From: Exiguobacterium sp. s48
GTDB lineage: Bacteria > Bacillota > Bacilli > Exiguobacteriales > Exiguobacteriaceae
DNA length: 64,000 bases
NCBI RefSeq assembly: GCF_018617395.1
Contig: NZ_JACSKC010000002.1
Coordinates: forward strand, 186,001-250,000
Direction of reading: 5' to 3'
The notes below the pieces were generated by a model. It was not told the DNA's origin, made no database searches, and saw only the letters and a program-made list of their open reading frames with translations. Positions 54,143 through 63,110 of the stretch are shown here, in pieces; position 1 is the stretch's first letter, and each line of letters starts with the position of its first letter. Position numbers and translations under genes: made by a program.

Positions 54143-54727
54143 ATGAAGCGACTCGATTTAGCATTTTATGAACAACCGACACTTGATTTGGCGCGTGCCT
54201 TACTCGGTCAATATTTAGTAAGGCGACATCCAGAAGGTGACATCATCGCAAAGATTGTCGAGACAGAAGCTTACCTCGGTGCCATCGACCGAGCAGCGCA
54301 TAGCTTCGGAGGGCGTCGAACGAAGCGGACGGAAGTCATGTTCGGACAACCCGGGCATGTGTACACATACCAAATGCATACGCATACGCTTCTGAACGTG
54401 GTCAGCGGTCCGGTCGGTACTCCGGAAGCCGTGTTGATTCGAGCCGTCGAACCGATTCAAGGACATGAATGGATTGCAACGAACCGTCCCGGGGTGAAGC
54501 GATATGACCAAACGAATGGACCAGGAAAGTTGACGAAAGCACTCGGTATCACCATGGATCTATATGGTCATTCCTTTCAACAAGACCCACTCTACATCGT
54601 GGAGGGTGAGACAGAAGTAGTGATCGAGGCGGGGCCGCGCATCGGGATCCCGAACACGGGAGAGGCGCGTGACTACCCGTATCGCTTCTTTGAACGCGAC
54701 AATCCATACGTCTCGAAGTTCCGTTGA
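54143..54727 (+). CDS. DNA-3-methyladenine glycosylase (AAG/MPG family)
   Basis: A 194-residue base-excision repair enzyme of the mammalian AAG type. The catalytic Glu is in KIVETEAYLG, followed by DRAAHSFGGRRTKRTEVMF, QPGHVYTYQMHT and the LNVVSGP loop. It removes 3-methyladenine, hypoxanthine and related lesions. RBS GGAGGTG. Gene order is unrelated to neighbours. Confidence 0.94.
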   Translation: MKRLDLAFYEQPTLDLARALLGQYLVRRHPEGDIIAKIVETEAYLGAIDRAAHSFGGRRTKRTEVMFGQPGHVYTYQMHTHTLLNVVSGPVGTPEAVLIRAVEPIQGHEWIATNRPGVKRYDQTNGPGKLTKALGITMDLYGHSFQQDPLYIVEGETEVVIEAGPRIGIPNTGEARDYPYRFFERDNPYVSKFR

Positions 54728-54809
54728 ACGCCACTTGAGATGTTTAACGGATTCATGCCAGTGGAACAGTCCCTATGTGCATAAAACAAACAGAGGGAGT
54801 GTTTAGAAC

Positions 54810-55322
54810 ATGGCAAAAGTAGCAACGCTCATTACAGATATGTTTGAAGATGTAGAATTCACGGGTCCCCGTGACGCATTGGTGGATGCGGGACATGACG
54901 TCGTGACAATCGAGAAGAAAGCGGGCAACACGGTAGAAGGGAAGCAAGGAGAGGCGAAAGTGAACATCGATCAATCGATTGACGATGTATCGCCGGAAGA
55001 TTTTGATGCCCTTCTCTTACCGGGCGGATTCTCTCCTGACTTATTGCGTGAAGACGAGCGCTTCGTCTCGTTCGCCAAATCCTTTATGGACGCAAAAAAA
55101 CCTGTCTTTGCGATTTGTCACGGACCTCAGCTGTTAATTACGGCGAAGACGTTAGAAGGTCGTGACGCGACCGGCTACAAATCGATTAAAGTCGACATGG
55201 AGTATGCCGGTGCGAAATATGCGGACAAAGAAGTCGTCGTCTGTCAAAACCAGCTCGTGACGAGCCGTCAGCCGGATGATATCCCGGCATTCAATCGAGA
55301 GATGCTCAACTTATTAAAATAA
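54810..55322 (+). CDS. DJ-1/PfpI family protein (YraA-like)
   Basis: A 170-residue class I glutamine-amidotransferase-like protein. The nucleophile elbow AICHGPQLL holds the reactive Cys, and FDALLLPGGFSPD holds the conserved strand. It resembles PfpI/YraA/YhbO, implicated in protein deglycation, methylglyoxal handling or general stress. RBS GGGAGTG. Own terminator. Confidence 0.92.
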   Translation: MAKVATLITDMFEDVEFTGPRDALVDAGHDVVTIEKKAGNTVEGKQGEAKVNIDQSIDDVSPEDFDALLLPGGFSPDLLREDERFVSFAKSFMDAKKPVFAICHGPQLLITAKTLEGRDATGYKSIKVDMEYAGAKYADKEVVVCQNQLVTSRQPDDIPAFNREMLNLLK

Positions 55323-55329
55323 CACGTCG

Positions 55330-55358
55330 ACCACGAGATTCGTCTCGTGGTTTTTTTT
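55330..55358 (+). terminator. Terminator after the DJ-1/PfpI gene
   Basis: An 8-bp stem ACCACGAG/CTCGTGGT, 6-base loop and eight T. Confidence 0.92.
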
Positions 55359-55395
55359 GTGTATTCGGGAATAGACAAGTAAGGAGGAGATTCAA

Positions 55396-56559
55396 ATGAG
55401 AAAACGAGTACGTTCACCGAGTTAAGTTCGTCGAAACATCATTTGGTTAGGGTGGATTCGTTGGTTTGAAGGGTTAATTCCCGCATACGTGATTGAACGA
55501 TTGTTTTGGGAGTCAAGAGGCATCACCATTCAAGAAGTCGTCTATTTGGAGATGATCTATGCGCTCATCATCGTCCTGTTCGAAGTGCCGACCGGCGTGT
55601 GGGCGGACCGGACGACACGGCGTCGGCTGATCCAGGTAGGTGTAGCCTTGGAGTGGTTATCGTTTTGGATCTTGTTATACTCGTTCACCTTCAGCGGATT
55701 TTTTGTCGCCCTCAGCTGTTCGGCCATTGGGTCGGTCATTCGAAGTGGAGCAGAGAATGCGCTGCTATACGAGTCCTTACAAGAAAGTCATGAAGCGTCG
55801 TCGTTCGAACGGGTTCTTGGTAAACTGAACGCGATTGGAATTGTTGCCGCTGTGACGGCGGCATTGAGCGGCAGTATGTTGGCTCAGTACCTTCCCTTGG
55901 AGTGGAACTACAGACTTTCCATTCTCAGTTTATTGATGGCGACCGTGTGTAGTGTATTTCTCGTTGAACCCGTTCACAGTGAAGCAGAAGAGCGCTTGAC
56001 GTGGCGGCACTTATTGAAAGGTTTTGAATTTGTATGGTCGCACACAACCCTTCGTAACGTCACCATCGGATTTTTGGCCGCTGTGTCCGCATTCAATTTC
56101 ATCGATGAATTCTGGCAATTGTACGCACGTGATGTATCCATCCCGATCTACTGGTTTGGTGCCATTTCAAGCGTCCTGCTTTTGATTCAGTTACCTGGTC
56201 AACTTTTTGCGGGGACGCTTATACGATTTGCGTCATCCGAGCGTTGGTTAAACGGGTTCGGTTGGTTAATGGGCGGTGGATTTCTCCTCGTCGGGTTGTT
56301 CCCGAGTCCGATTGGAATCGGTGTGATGGGACTCCTAGCTCTATTGTATGGGGCGATGGAGCCGCTCTATTATGGACTTTTGCACCACCAAGTTCCTTCA
56401 TCCATTCGAGCGACGACCGAATCATCTGTCTCGATGCTGTGGCATCTCGGTATCCTTGTGTTGGGGATAGTCTTTATTGTAGGGACGACAGCGTCGCTAT
56501 TTTGGGCGTTCATACTCATTGGGCTTGTCGTTTGGTTCGTTCATGCGATTATCCGCTAA
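55396..56559 (+). pseudogene. MFS transporter with premature stop codon
   Basis: An excellent ribosome site (AAGGAGGAG) and ATG at 55396 start a frame that reads MRKRVRSPS and then TAA (55423-55425). The same frame continues without pause as NIIWLGWIRWFEGLIPAYVIERLFWESRG, a normal first helix of an MFS protein, then PTGVWADRTTRRR and 11 further helices to 56559. No ATG, GTG or TTG lies between the stop and helix 1; the next start (GTG 55489) falls after helix 1. The gene is thus probably inactivated by one nonsense change, unless read through or a sequencing error. Confidence 0.72.
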
Positions 56560-56564
56560 CCTTT

Positions 56565-56597
56565 ACAGACATGGGGCATAAGCCATGTCTGTTTTTA
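56565..56597 (+). terminator. Terminator after the MFS remnant
   Basis: A 10-bp stem ACAGACATGG/CCATGTCTGT, 8-base loop and five T. Confidence 0.9.
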
Positions 56598-56674
56598 CGT
56601 CTTAAGACGGACGAAAGATTGTGTCGAGAAGTGTATGATGAGAATAATCTTGATGAATCAATAGGAGAAACAAT

Positions 56675-57508
56675 GTGGAATGGTATGAATTATTTGTAGG
56701 CTTTTTGTTAGGTGTCGTCGAGGGATTGACGGAATTTGCACCGGTCTCGTCGACCGGTCATATGATTCTCGTGGACGGTCTCTGGTTGAATTCGAGTCAG
56801 TTTTTAGGGCAGGAAGTAGCGAACACGTTTAAAATCGTCATTCAATTAGGATCGATTTTAGCGGTCGTTGTCGTCTTTCGAGACCGGTTCAAAGCGTTGT
56901 TGAATCCGAAGTCGCTGCTCACCTTAAGGCAAAGCGGGACCGCACGCCAATTCAATCTCGTACATATTTTGATCGGATTGTTGCCTGCCGGCGTCCTCGG
57001 TATACTGTTTGAGGACTACATCGATACACATCTCTTCTCGGTCAAGACGGTGTTGATTGGGTTAGTCATTGGGGCATTCTTTATGATTGCCGCAGATTTA
57101 TCAGGCGTGAAGCGTCAGACGACCTCCACGCTAGATGACATCACGTACAAGCAAGCACTTGGGGTCGGGTTGATTCAATGTTTCTCGCTATGGCCAGGGT
57201 TCTCAAGGTCCGGTTCAACGATTTCTGGAGGGGTTCTCCTCGGGATGAGTCACCGTGCAGCGGCAGATTTTACGTTCATCATGGCGGTACCGATCATGTT
57301 TGGAGCGAGTGCGTTGTCACTCTATAGCAAGTGGACGTACTTCACGCTCGATACGTTACCCGTGTTTATCGTCGGTTTCATCAGCGCATTTTTGTTCGCA
57401 CTTCTTTCGATTAAATTCTTTTTGAAACTGATCAACAAAGTGAAATTGATGCCATTTGCGGTCTATCGAATCGTATTGGCTGTTGTGATTTACGTTCTTT
57501 ACTTCTAA
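56675..57508 (+). CDS. uppP: Undecaprenyl-diphosphatase (BacA type)
   Basis: A 277-residue membrane phosphatase with about eight helices. It dephosphorylates undecaprenyl pyrophosphate to recycle the cell-wall lipid carrier and confers bacitracin tolerance. The two conserved motifs are EGLTEFAPVSSTGHM (with the catalytic glutamates) and GFSRSGSTISGG (with the Arg). It starts with GTG after AGGAGA; the overlapping ATG two bases upstream is out of frame. Confidence 0.95.
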   Translation: MEWYELFVGFLLGVVEGLTEFAPVSSTGHMILVDGLWLNSSQFLGQEVANTFKIVIQLGSILAVVVVFRDRFKALLNPKSLLTLRQSGTARQFNLVHILIGLLPAGVLGILFEDYIDTHLFSVKTVLIGLVIGAFFMIAADLSGVKRQTTSTLDDITYKQALGVGLIQCFSLWPGFSRSGSTISGGVLLGMSHRAAADFTFIMAVPIMFGASALSLYSKWTYFTLDTLPVFIVGFISAFLFALLSIKFFLKLINKVKLMPFAVYRIVLAVVIYVLYF

Positions 57509-57510
57509 AA

Positions 57511-57537
57511 AAACACGTGCTAAGAGCACGTGTTTGA
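57511..57537 (+). terminator. Hairpin after uppP
   Basis: A perfect 10-bp stem AAACACGTGC/GCACGTGTTT with a 5-base loop, but only TTT follows, so termination may be partial. Confidence 0.6.
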
Positions 57538-57582
57538 AACCAATGAATAGAATTGTTCGTAAAGTATAGAAGAGGTGAAAAC

Positions 57583-57675
57583 ATGGGACAAATCGTTGTA
57601 GTACTTGGAACGTTAATCGGTCTTGGGACCGTTGGGGCATTGCTTTATATGACCCGTCTAGCCTATGAATCATGA
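57583..57675 (+). CDS. 30-residue small membrane protein
   Basis: A short frame with AGAGGTGA five bases before its ATG. The product MGQIVVVLGTLIGLGTVGAL continues to LYMTRLAYES and is one hydrophobic helix with a short polar tail. It lies between the uppP hairpin and the convergent bacillithiol deacetylase gene, overlapping the latter by six bases. Small single-helix proteins often tune membrane enzymes, but no partner is shown. Confidence 0.55.
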   Translation: MGQIVVVLGTLIGLGTVGALLYMTRLAYES

Positions 57676-58320
57676 GAACGGATAATGATAGAAGCGCTCA
57701 CGTTGGAGTAACTCCATGACGTGGGCGTTTTCTGCGTTATCAATCGCACGAAGTAGACCTTCCGTCTGAGACCGATGAGCAAACAGGGCGTCTTTCTTCT
57801 GTTCACTCTCATCCGTTACATCGACGATGACGTGTGGTTGTCCGAGTTCGTCTTCTGTGCGGCGATCAAAGGCAACACCTAAGAACTCAGGACGTGCCTC
57901 TCCCATCTCTTGAAGTGCTCGTACAACGGCGCGAGCTGTCGCTTCATGGTCCGGGTGGACGGCATATCCCGGATAGAACGAGATGACGGTTTCCGGCTTC
58001 ACTTCGTCAATCAATGCGCGGAAACGGTCGGCGAGCTCTGCCTCGTCCTCAAACTCGACGGTCTTGTCACGAAGTCCCCACATGCGCAGATCTTCGATGC
58101 CCATCATACGACACGCGTCCTCTAATTCGCGTTTTCGAATCTTTGGTAACTCTTCGCGCGTTGTAAAAATGGGAGAACCCATATTACGTCCCATCTCACC
58201 GAGTGTCAGGCAGACGTATGTGACCGGAAGTCCCTGTTGACGATGTTGGATGATCGTTCCGGCTGAGCTGAACGCTTCATCGTCCGGATGTGGGAAAATG
58301 ACGAGTAATGGACCATTCAT
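57670..58320 (-). CDS. bshB2: Bacillithiol biosynthesis deacetylase BshB2
   Basis: A 216-residue Zn-dependent deacetylase of the PIG-L family. The metal motif is HPDDE (His11, Asp14) and the second motif is VHPDHEA (His122-His125). It removes acetyl from GlcNAc-malate in bacillithiol synthesis, or acts on bacillithiol adducts. Its start overlaps the stop of the yojF-type gene by four bases, as in the Bacillus yojF-bshB2 pair. Confidence 0.94.
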   Translation of the reverse strand: MNGPLLVIFPHPDDEAFSSAGTIIQHRQQGLPVTYVCLTLGEMGRNMGSPIFTTREELPKIRKRELEDACRMMGIEDLRMWGLRDKTVEFEDEAELADRFRALIDEVKPETVISFYPGYAVHPDHEATARAVVRALQEMGEARPEFLGVAFDRRTEDELGQPHVIVDVTDESEQKKDALFAHRSQTEGLLRAIDNAENAHVMELLQRERFYHYPFS

Positions 58321-58688
58321 TGTTTCTCCACCTCCGATGCGCCTTGTGGGAGCGGTTTGATATCGATATGCAGTGCACAGGCCAGTCGACCGAGTCGATC
58401 GTGACCAGCGAGTAACAATTGTTCACCGTGCAACTCGTAGTCGGTCAACCCTTCAACATAGAGCCAGCCATGATCGAGTTTTAAACCGACACGGTAAGGT
58501 CCGTTTCCTTTGATTTGACCGATGCTATATTTGATGTTGGCGTTACGGATAAACATCCCGGCGTTATGGAAGTCGGGGTCATTATGTGTCGCGTAGGCAC
58601 CGTTCGTCGTTTCGACATGAACGAAAAGTGGTGTCGCGACGTGATTGTCTAAATAGTGCTGAATGTGATCAGGTTGAATCGCTTTCAC
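58317..58688 (-). CDS. YojF family (DUF1806) protein
   Basis: A 123-residue protein of the DUF1806 family (PLFVHVETTNGAYA, FIRNANIKYSIGQIKGNGPYRVGLKL, GWLYVEGLTDYEL). It always accompanies bshB2 in Bacillus relatives; a helper role in bacillithiol metabolism is inferred only from this linkage. The GTG start at 58688 has GGAGGGA upstream and overlaps nothing upstream; its end overlaps bshB2. Confidence 0.87.
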   Translation of the reverse strand: MKAIQPDHIQHYLDNHVATPLFVHVETTNGAYATHNDPDFHNAGMFIRNANIKYSIGQIKGNGPYRVGLKLDHGWLYVEGLTDYELHGEQLLLAGHDRLGRLACALHIDIKPLPQGASEVEKQ

Positions 58689-58743
58689 GTCAGTCCCTCC
58701 AATGGAAAGGATGACCCGAAACGCGTGGTTCCGGGTCATCTGT

Positions 58744-59568
58744 TTACGATTGTGTTGCTACTTTTTTGCGGTATCCTGTGTGGTTCGTCGGTCCTACATA
58801 CTGGTTTAGACGGAATGAGTGACGAACGGCTTCAGTGATGAACTCTTTTCCGATTTCAATCGCTTCATCAACCGTATGGCCATTTGCAAGAGAGGCCGCG
58901 ATGGCAGACGAGAACGTGCATCCGCCACCGTGTGTGAATGCAGGCTCGATTTTTTCGCTTTCGAGCAGACGGAATTCATTTCCGTCGTACAAGACGTCGA
59001 ACGCTGTATCAAATCCGAGCTTGCCACCGACTTTGACGATGACGATCTCTGCGCCGAGTTCGTGAATTAAACGAGCGGCTTCTTTGATTTCGTCCATCGT
59101 TGACGGTGTTTTGTCGAGGCCAGCGAGCATGCGCGCCTCGAATAAGTTTGGTGTGATGATTTTTGCGACCGGTACGAGGTGTTGACGCATTGCCACCGCG
59201 ACGTTCGGATCGAGAATTTCATCGGCACCTTTACACGCCATGACCGGGTCGACGACCGCGTTCTCGATGCCATACTCTTTGATTTTACGAGCGGCAAGTT
59301 CGATAATTTCTGGTGTCGGGAGCATACCCGTCTTCACTGCGTCCACTCCGATTCCAGCGAGGACCGTATCGATTTGTTTTTCAATCAGTGTCGTTTCGAT
59401 TGGAAAGACTTCATGGTTCCATGCGTTGTGTGGGTCTTGTGCCACGATCACTGTCAAGGCTGTCATGCCATACACACCGAGTTCTTCCATCGTTTTGAGG
59501 TCGGCTTGGATTCCCGCGCCACCACTTGTGTCAGAACCGGCAATCGTCAATGCTTTTTTCATCGTCAT
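58744..59568 (-). CDS. pdxK: Pyridoxine/pyridoxal/pyridoxamine kinase
   Basis: A 274-residue ribokinase-fold kinase of the ThiD-like PdxK type found in Bacillus. Diagnostic segments are [58 protein letters not shown] and the anion hole [10 protein letters not shown]. The match to Bacillus PdxK extends to the tail [11 protein letters not shown], whereas true ThiD differs there. It makes pyridoxal phosphate by salvage. Start after AAGGGGA. It stands 55 bp downstream of nothing and 55 bp upstream of the yojF start on the same strand, so it may lead that unit. Confidence 0.92.
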   Translation of the reverse strand: MTMKKALTIAGSDTSGGAGIQADLKTMEELGVYGMTALTVIVAQDPHNAWNHEVFPIETTLIEKQIDTVLAGIGVDAVKTGMLPTPEIIELAARKIKEYGIENAVVDPVMACKGADEILDPNVAVAMRQHLVPVAKIITPNLFEARMLAGLDKTPSTMDEIKEAARLIHELGAEIVIVKVGGKLGFDTAFDVLYDGNEFRLLESEKIEPAFTHGGGCTFSSAIAASLANGHTVDEAIEIGKEFITEAVRHSFRLNQYVGPTNHTGYRKKVATQS

Positions 59569-59754
59569 AATCGTCCATCCCCTTTGTCTGTTTGGATAGT
59601 TTCACTATAACGACTTTTTTGAATTCCGACAAATGCAAGGATTATAAGAAGTGTTCATAACTTTTCAGAAAAAACATGCAGGATATTCATCATATTTGGG
59701 GAATAATAATGAATAGGGTGTAGACCACTTTATTATTGGCTGGGAGGAAATCGC

Positions 59755-60390
59755 ATGTTAGTGCATAGCTTATGTATCCCGAAGAAGGATGTTGTCACCA
59801 TCAGTGAAAAGGCAACATTGCGGGAAGCGCTTCATACGCTTGAAGAGACAGGTTATCGCTGTGTACCTGTTTTAGATGAGACGGGAACATTTTTCCGCGG
59901 TAACATTTATAAAATGCATATTTATCGTCATGGAATGAACGGGGAAAACATGGACGATAATGTGATGACGCTTATTAAGAATACACAAAAGTACGTACAT
60001 GAATCAGATGGCTTTTTTGAAGTATTCTTCTCAATTAAAGAGTTACCGTACATTGCCGTATTAAAAGACGAAAGCAACGAATTCTATGGAATTCTTCCAC
60101 ACGGGAAGATGTTAGGAATGCTTGAAGAGGCGTGGAGTCGCGATACGGGTAGCTACGTCTTGACGATTGCTTTGAGTGAACAAGCCGGGGCACTCGAAAA
60201 AATTACGAAAGTGATCAACAAGTATACATCCATTGCGAGTCTTATGACCCTCGATGCGAAGAGTAAAGTGTTGCGTCGAGTATTGGTGACCTTACCACCA
60301 GATTGTGATGAGGATAAGAAAAACAAAGTGGTTGCCAAGCTTGAGCAAAAAGGTTTCCGCATCGTTGAAGTCGAGAATTTGAATAATTAA
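59755..60390 (+). CDS. cbpA: CBS-ACT protein, cyclic di-AMP-binding CbpA type
   Basis: A 211-residue protein with two CBS motifs (about 1-125; MLVHSLCIPKKDVVTISEKATLREAL starts the first over two strands, RCVPVLDETGTFF; FYGILPHGKML the second) and a C-terminal ACT-like domain (about 135-205; GSYVLTIALSEQAGALEKI). This layout is that of the c-di-AMP-binding CbpA family of Listeria and related AcuB-like proteins. It probably senses the nucleotide and controls a partner protein. RBS GGGAGGA. Own terminator. Confidence 0.82.
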   Translation: MLVHSLCIPKKDVVTISEKATLREALHTLEETGYRCVPVLDETGTFFRGNIYKMHIYRHGMNGENMDDNVMTLIKNTQKYVHESDGFFEVFFSIKELPYIAVLKDESNEFYGILPHGKMLGMLEEAWSRDTGSYVLTIALSEQAGALEKITKVINKYTSIASLMTLDAKSKVLRRVLVTLPPDCDEDKKNKVVAKLEQKGFRIVEVENLNN

Positions 60391-60396
60391 ATAAAG

Positions 60397-60429
60397 AATC
60401 CTTCCACACGGCGTGGAAGGATTTTTTAG
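60397..60429. terminator. Bidirectional terminator
   Basis: An 11-bp stem AATCCTTCCAC/GTGGAAGGATT, 5-base loop and T-run, between cbpA and the convergent GNAT gene. Confidence 0.92.
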
Positions 60430-60950
60430 TCGAGTCGTTTTTCCATTCGGATATCAGACCAAAATTGTCCGTCCCAATAGGTGAACTGTTCAATACGTCC
60501 GATTTCCTGGTAACCACATTTCGTATACAGGCGATGTGCTGCATGGTTAAAGGCGAATACGCCGAGTTCCATACGAGGGGTGTGTTGTTCTTTTAGTCGT
60601 TCTTCTAAGAGGCGGAGCGCTTCCGTGCCGACACCTTTCCCACGACCAACGGCTTCGCCGATGACGAAACCGAGCCATGCTGTACCGGGTTCTTGGTGAT
60701 ACAGATGGGGCGGATCGTACATGACATTCATTTCGCCGACGAGATGATCGTCTGCGTAAATGAGAAAAATATCATGTGTCAGAAGTCGTTCTTCTAAATC
60801 GTCAACTGTCATTTTATAAGAGGCAGTCAATTCTTCTTCAGAGCGACTCGGACGAATGAGGTGTACGATTTCAGGATCGTTATTCCATCGATTGAATGTA
60901 TGGACGAGTTCGTCGGATGCGGTTGTTAGTGGAACAAGCGAGATATTCAT
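60426..60950 (-). CDS. GNAT family N-acetyltransferase (RimJ/RimL-like)
   Basis: A 174-residue acetyltransferase. The acetyl-CoA loop is GRGKGVGTEALRLL, followed by LGVFAFNHAAHRLYTKCGYQEIG, the RimJ/RimL-type C-terminal pattern. The substrate could be a protein N terminus or a small amine; it is not readable. RBS AAGGAG. Confidence 0.9.
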   Translation of the reverse strand: MNISLVPLTTASDELVHTFNRWNNDPEIVHLIRPSRSEEELTASYKMTVDDLEERLLTHDIFLIYADDHLVGEMNVMYDPPHLYHQEPGTAWLGFVIGEAVGRGKGVGTEALRLLEERLKEQHTPRMELGVFAFNHAAHRLYTKCGYQEIGRIEQFTYWDGQFWSDIRMEKRLD

Positions 60951-61008
60951 AAGTCATTCTCCTTTCTCGCTTGAACACATTCGATTGATTCGTCAAAAAA
61001 TCCTGCTC

Positions 61009-61893
61009 TTAGAGTGGTTTCAACACGTTTAAGTGACTTGGTAAAATTTCGAAGGTGAGCGGTAATGTGCCGCCCGTGTCACCATCTGCGTTGACTGGAA
61101 GGGATTCGGATGAAGTAACTTTCACGTGTGTCGTGCAAAACGAAGTGACGCTGTCCGTTTCCTTCAATTTTCCTGTGAACAGGGCAGGTGTTAATTGAAG
61201 CGCGTCTTTCAATCCAAGTTCTTCAAAGATATAGACGTGAAGAAGACCATCATTAAGACGTGCATCGGGTTCAAAGTTCTCAAATCCTCCGACCGAATTC
61301 GTCAGCGCGATGACAACGAGGTACGCCTCATCATCAAATTGACCATCCTCGCTCTCGATTTTCAGATCATAGGGACTATGTTCACGGAAGGCTTTCACGC
61401 CCTCGATTAAATAGGCGAACGGACCCCACTTCGTCTTATCTTCCACGCTTACTTCGTCGACAGCTTCGGCAATCAGTCCAATCGCGATCACATTCATAAA
61501 ATAGCCGTTCTCATATTTACCGATATCCATTGGTGTGGGTTCAGCATCACGGAGCGCCTCGATTGCTTTTTTTGGATCGTTGGGGACACCGAGTGCACGG
61601 GCGAGGTCGTTTACTGTACCGAGTGGAATGATGCCAAAATCGGGACGATGTTCCGCTTCGGCAAGTCCGGTTACGGCTTCGTTCAAGGTTCCGTCTCCCC
61701 CCATCGCAATGACCGCACGATAGTTTTTTTCCGATGCCTCTCGTGCGAATCGGGTTGCATCTGCTTCTTTTTCGGTGAAGCGGACATCCACCTGTCCATA
61801 TCTTTCACGTAATACTTCCTCCGCATGTGTCGCGTGTTTTTCCCCTAACTCTTTTCCTGAGGATGGATTAACGATCAACATGACTTTGTCCAT
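61009..61893 (-). CDS. Diacylglycerol/lipid kinase (DgkB/BmrU-YegS family)
   Basis: A 294-residue cytoplasmic lipid kinase: nucleotide loop VNPSSGKELGEKHA near the N terminus, the GGDGTLNEAVTGL motif, GIIPLGTVNDLARALGVP, and the C-terminal beta domain with LPVNADGDTGGTLPLTF. Gram-positive members include DgkB, which feeds diacylglycerol from lipoteichoic acid synthesis back to phosphatidate. RBS AAGGAGA. Confidence 0.92.
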   Translation of the reverse strand: MDKVMLIVNPSSGKELGEKHATHAEEVLRERYGQVDVRFTEKEADATRFAREASEKNYRAVIAMGGDGTLNEAVTGLAEAEHRPDFGIIPLGTVNDLARALGVPNDPKKAIEALRDAEPTPMDIGKYENGYFMNVIAIGLIAEAVDEVSVEDKTKWGPFAYLIEGVKAFREHSPYDLKIESEDGQFDDEAYLVVIALTNSVGGFENFEPDARLNDGLLHVYIFEELGLKDALQLTPALFTGKLKETDSVTSFCTTHVKVTSSESLPVNADGDTGGTLPLTFEILPSHLNVLKPL

Positions 61894-61958
61894 TCCGGCA
61901 TATCTCCTTTTCAGTTCGAATACTGTCCTTTATTCCCGTACGAGAAATCAATTACTCC

Positions 61959-62010
61959 TAAAAATCCCCCATGACCGTCAACACTTGTGGGCTGACCTTC
62001 ATGGGGGATT
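61959..62010 (-). terminator. Terminator of the 62-kb hypothetical gene
   Basis: A 12-bp perfect stem AATCCCCCATGA (61963-61974)/TCATGGGGGATT (61999-62010) with an inner GTCA/TGAC pair; T residues follow on the minus strand. Confidence 0.88.
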
Positions 62011-62026
62011 AGAACAGATAGAGAGT

Positions 62027-62401
62027 TTAATAATGGCGAAATGCGGACATATCTAAATGACTCGCTTCTGACTCGTCGACCGCGAGCTCGATGCGTAAAT
62101 GTTCGTTAAATGGTGAGACTAAGGCACCCATACACGCAACCGGTTCATGGTCGGGGACCGGTGATTTACGTTTCGTTTTGACGAACAAATAATCCGATCG
62201 TTTCAACGTCAACAAGAAACGTTCCACAGCATGCGGTTCACGGGTCACGTTTGGCCAAGGTAAATGATTGAATAATAAAAAGACTGCGCCTTCTTTTTCA
62301 AGCGCATAGTCCGGTGCGATGCCTTCTCGATTCAACAAATCGATGACAGCGTGCAAAAACTCCCGTTTGATCGTCAATGAAATTTCGTAATACTCACGCA
62401 T
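62027..62401 (-). CDS. Hypothetical protein
   Basis: A 124-residue soluble protein, not recognised. It starts MREYYEISLTIKREFLHAVI and shows alternating helices and strands (FLLFNHLPWPNVTREPHAVERFLLTLKRSDYLFV split over two parts), ending in His-Tyr. No known motif. The start was chosen for AAGGGTGG five bases upstream. It has its own terminator, so it is probably expressed alone. Confidence 0.72.
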   Translation of the reverse strand: MREYYEISLTIKREFLHAVIDLLNREGIAPDYALEKEGAVFLLFNHLPWPNVTREPHAVERFLLTLKRSDYLFVKTKRKSPVPDHEPVACMGALVSPFNEHLRIELAVDESEASHLDMSAFRHY

Positions 62402-62560
62402 ACGGTCCACCCTTTCTGAAAATCACAATACTACCATTCTAAACGTTTCCGACATAAGCGACAATGAAGAAGTTCCTTGACGAAGTATTTTTCCCGGCTT
62501 ATACTTCATAAGTCCTGCTATACTAGTGATATAAGATGAACGAATTGAGGTGAAACCGAC

Positions 62561-62992
62561 ATGATTGAATCCCTTGAATTGAAGGCATGGGTCGTTCTTG
62601 CGCGTGCGATGGATGCCATCAGTGATCGTGTAAAAGAAGATTTACGACGCCACCAGCTAAATTCAACAGAGTTCGGTGTTTTATCCGTTCTGTATAAACG
62701 AGGCGATACCCCGTTACAACAGATTGGAGACCAGATTTTGATTACAAGCGGTAGCGTGACTTACGTGATTGATAAGTTAGAGAAGCGAGGATTGATTGAA
62801 CGAATCGCCTGCCCATCTGACCGTCGCGTCACATACGCTTCGTTGACAGACGATGGAAAGGCGCTCATGGACGTCGTCTATCCACAACACATCGAAATCT
62901 TCAAAGATATATATGGACCGTTAAGTGAAGATGAGACGGAACAATTAATTTCATTATTGAAACGAGTCGGTTACAACGCAGCGGGCAAATAA
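62561..62992 (+). CDS. MarR family regulator (MhqR-like)
   Basis: A 143-residue winged-helix protein: MARR core QLNSTEFGVLSVLYKRGD, ITSGSVTYVIDKLEKRGLIER and the wing CPSDRRVTYASLTDDGKAL. It resembles MhqR, the repressor of azoreductase and dioxygenase genes in Bacillus, and lies directly before an azoreductase gene. RBS GAGGTGA. Likely senses quinone-like electrophiles; a Cys is present at the wing (ACPSDRR). Confidence 0.88.
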   Translation: MIESLELKAWVVLARAMDAISDRVKEDLRRHQLNSTEFGVLSVLYKRGDTPLQQIGDQILITSGSVTYVIDKLEKRGLIERIACPSDRRVTYASLTDDGKALMDVVYPQHIEIFKDIYGPLSEDETEQLISLLKRVGYNAAGK

Positions 62993-63033
62993 AGCCCGTT
63001 GCTTTTTTGTTTAATATCTTGAAGTTAAACTAA

Positions 63034-63062
63034 TTGACGATGAGATATACAGATGATATAGT
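63034..63062 (+). promoter_or_regulatory. Promoter of the azoreductase gene
   Basis: TTGACG (63034-63039), 17-bp spacer, TATAGT (63057-63062), near consensus. TATCTTGAA (63015-63023) just upstream resembles half of the MhqR operator (TATCTTGAA/TTCAAGATA), but the second half is poor. Confidence 0.7.
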
Positions 63063-63110
63063 TCTAACTGTTATTGAAAATTAGAGATTACACAAATGGA
63101 GGATTTTACG

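Noticed and set aside
55396-55425. A nine-codon regulatory leader peptide
   Set aside because: The downstream frame is the same and encodes the missing first helix, so a nonsense mutation is simpler; no attenuator structure was seen.
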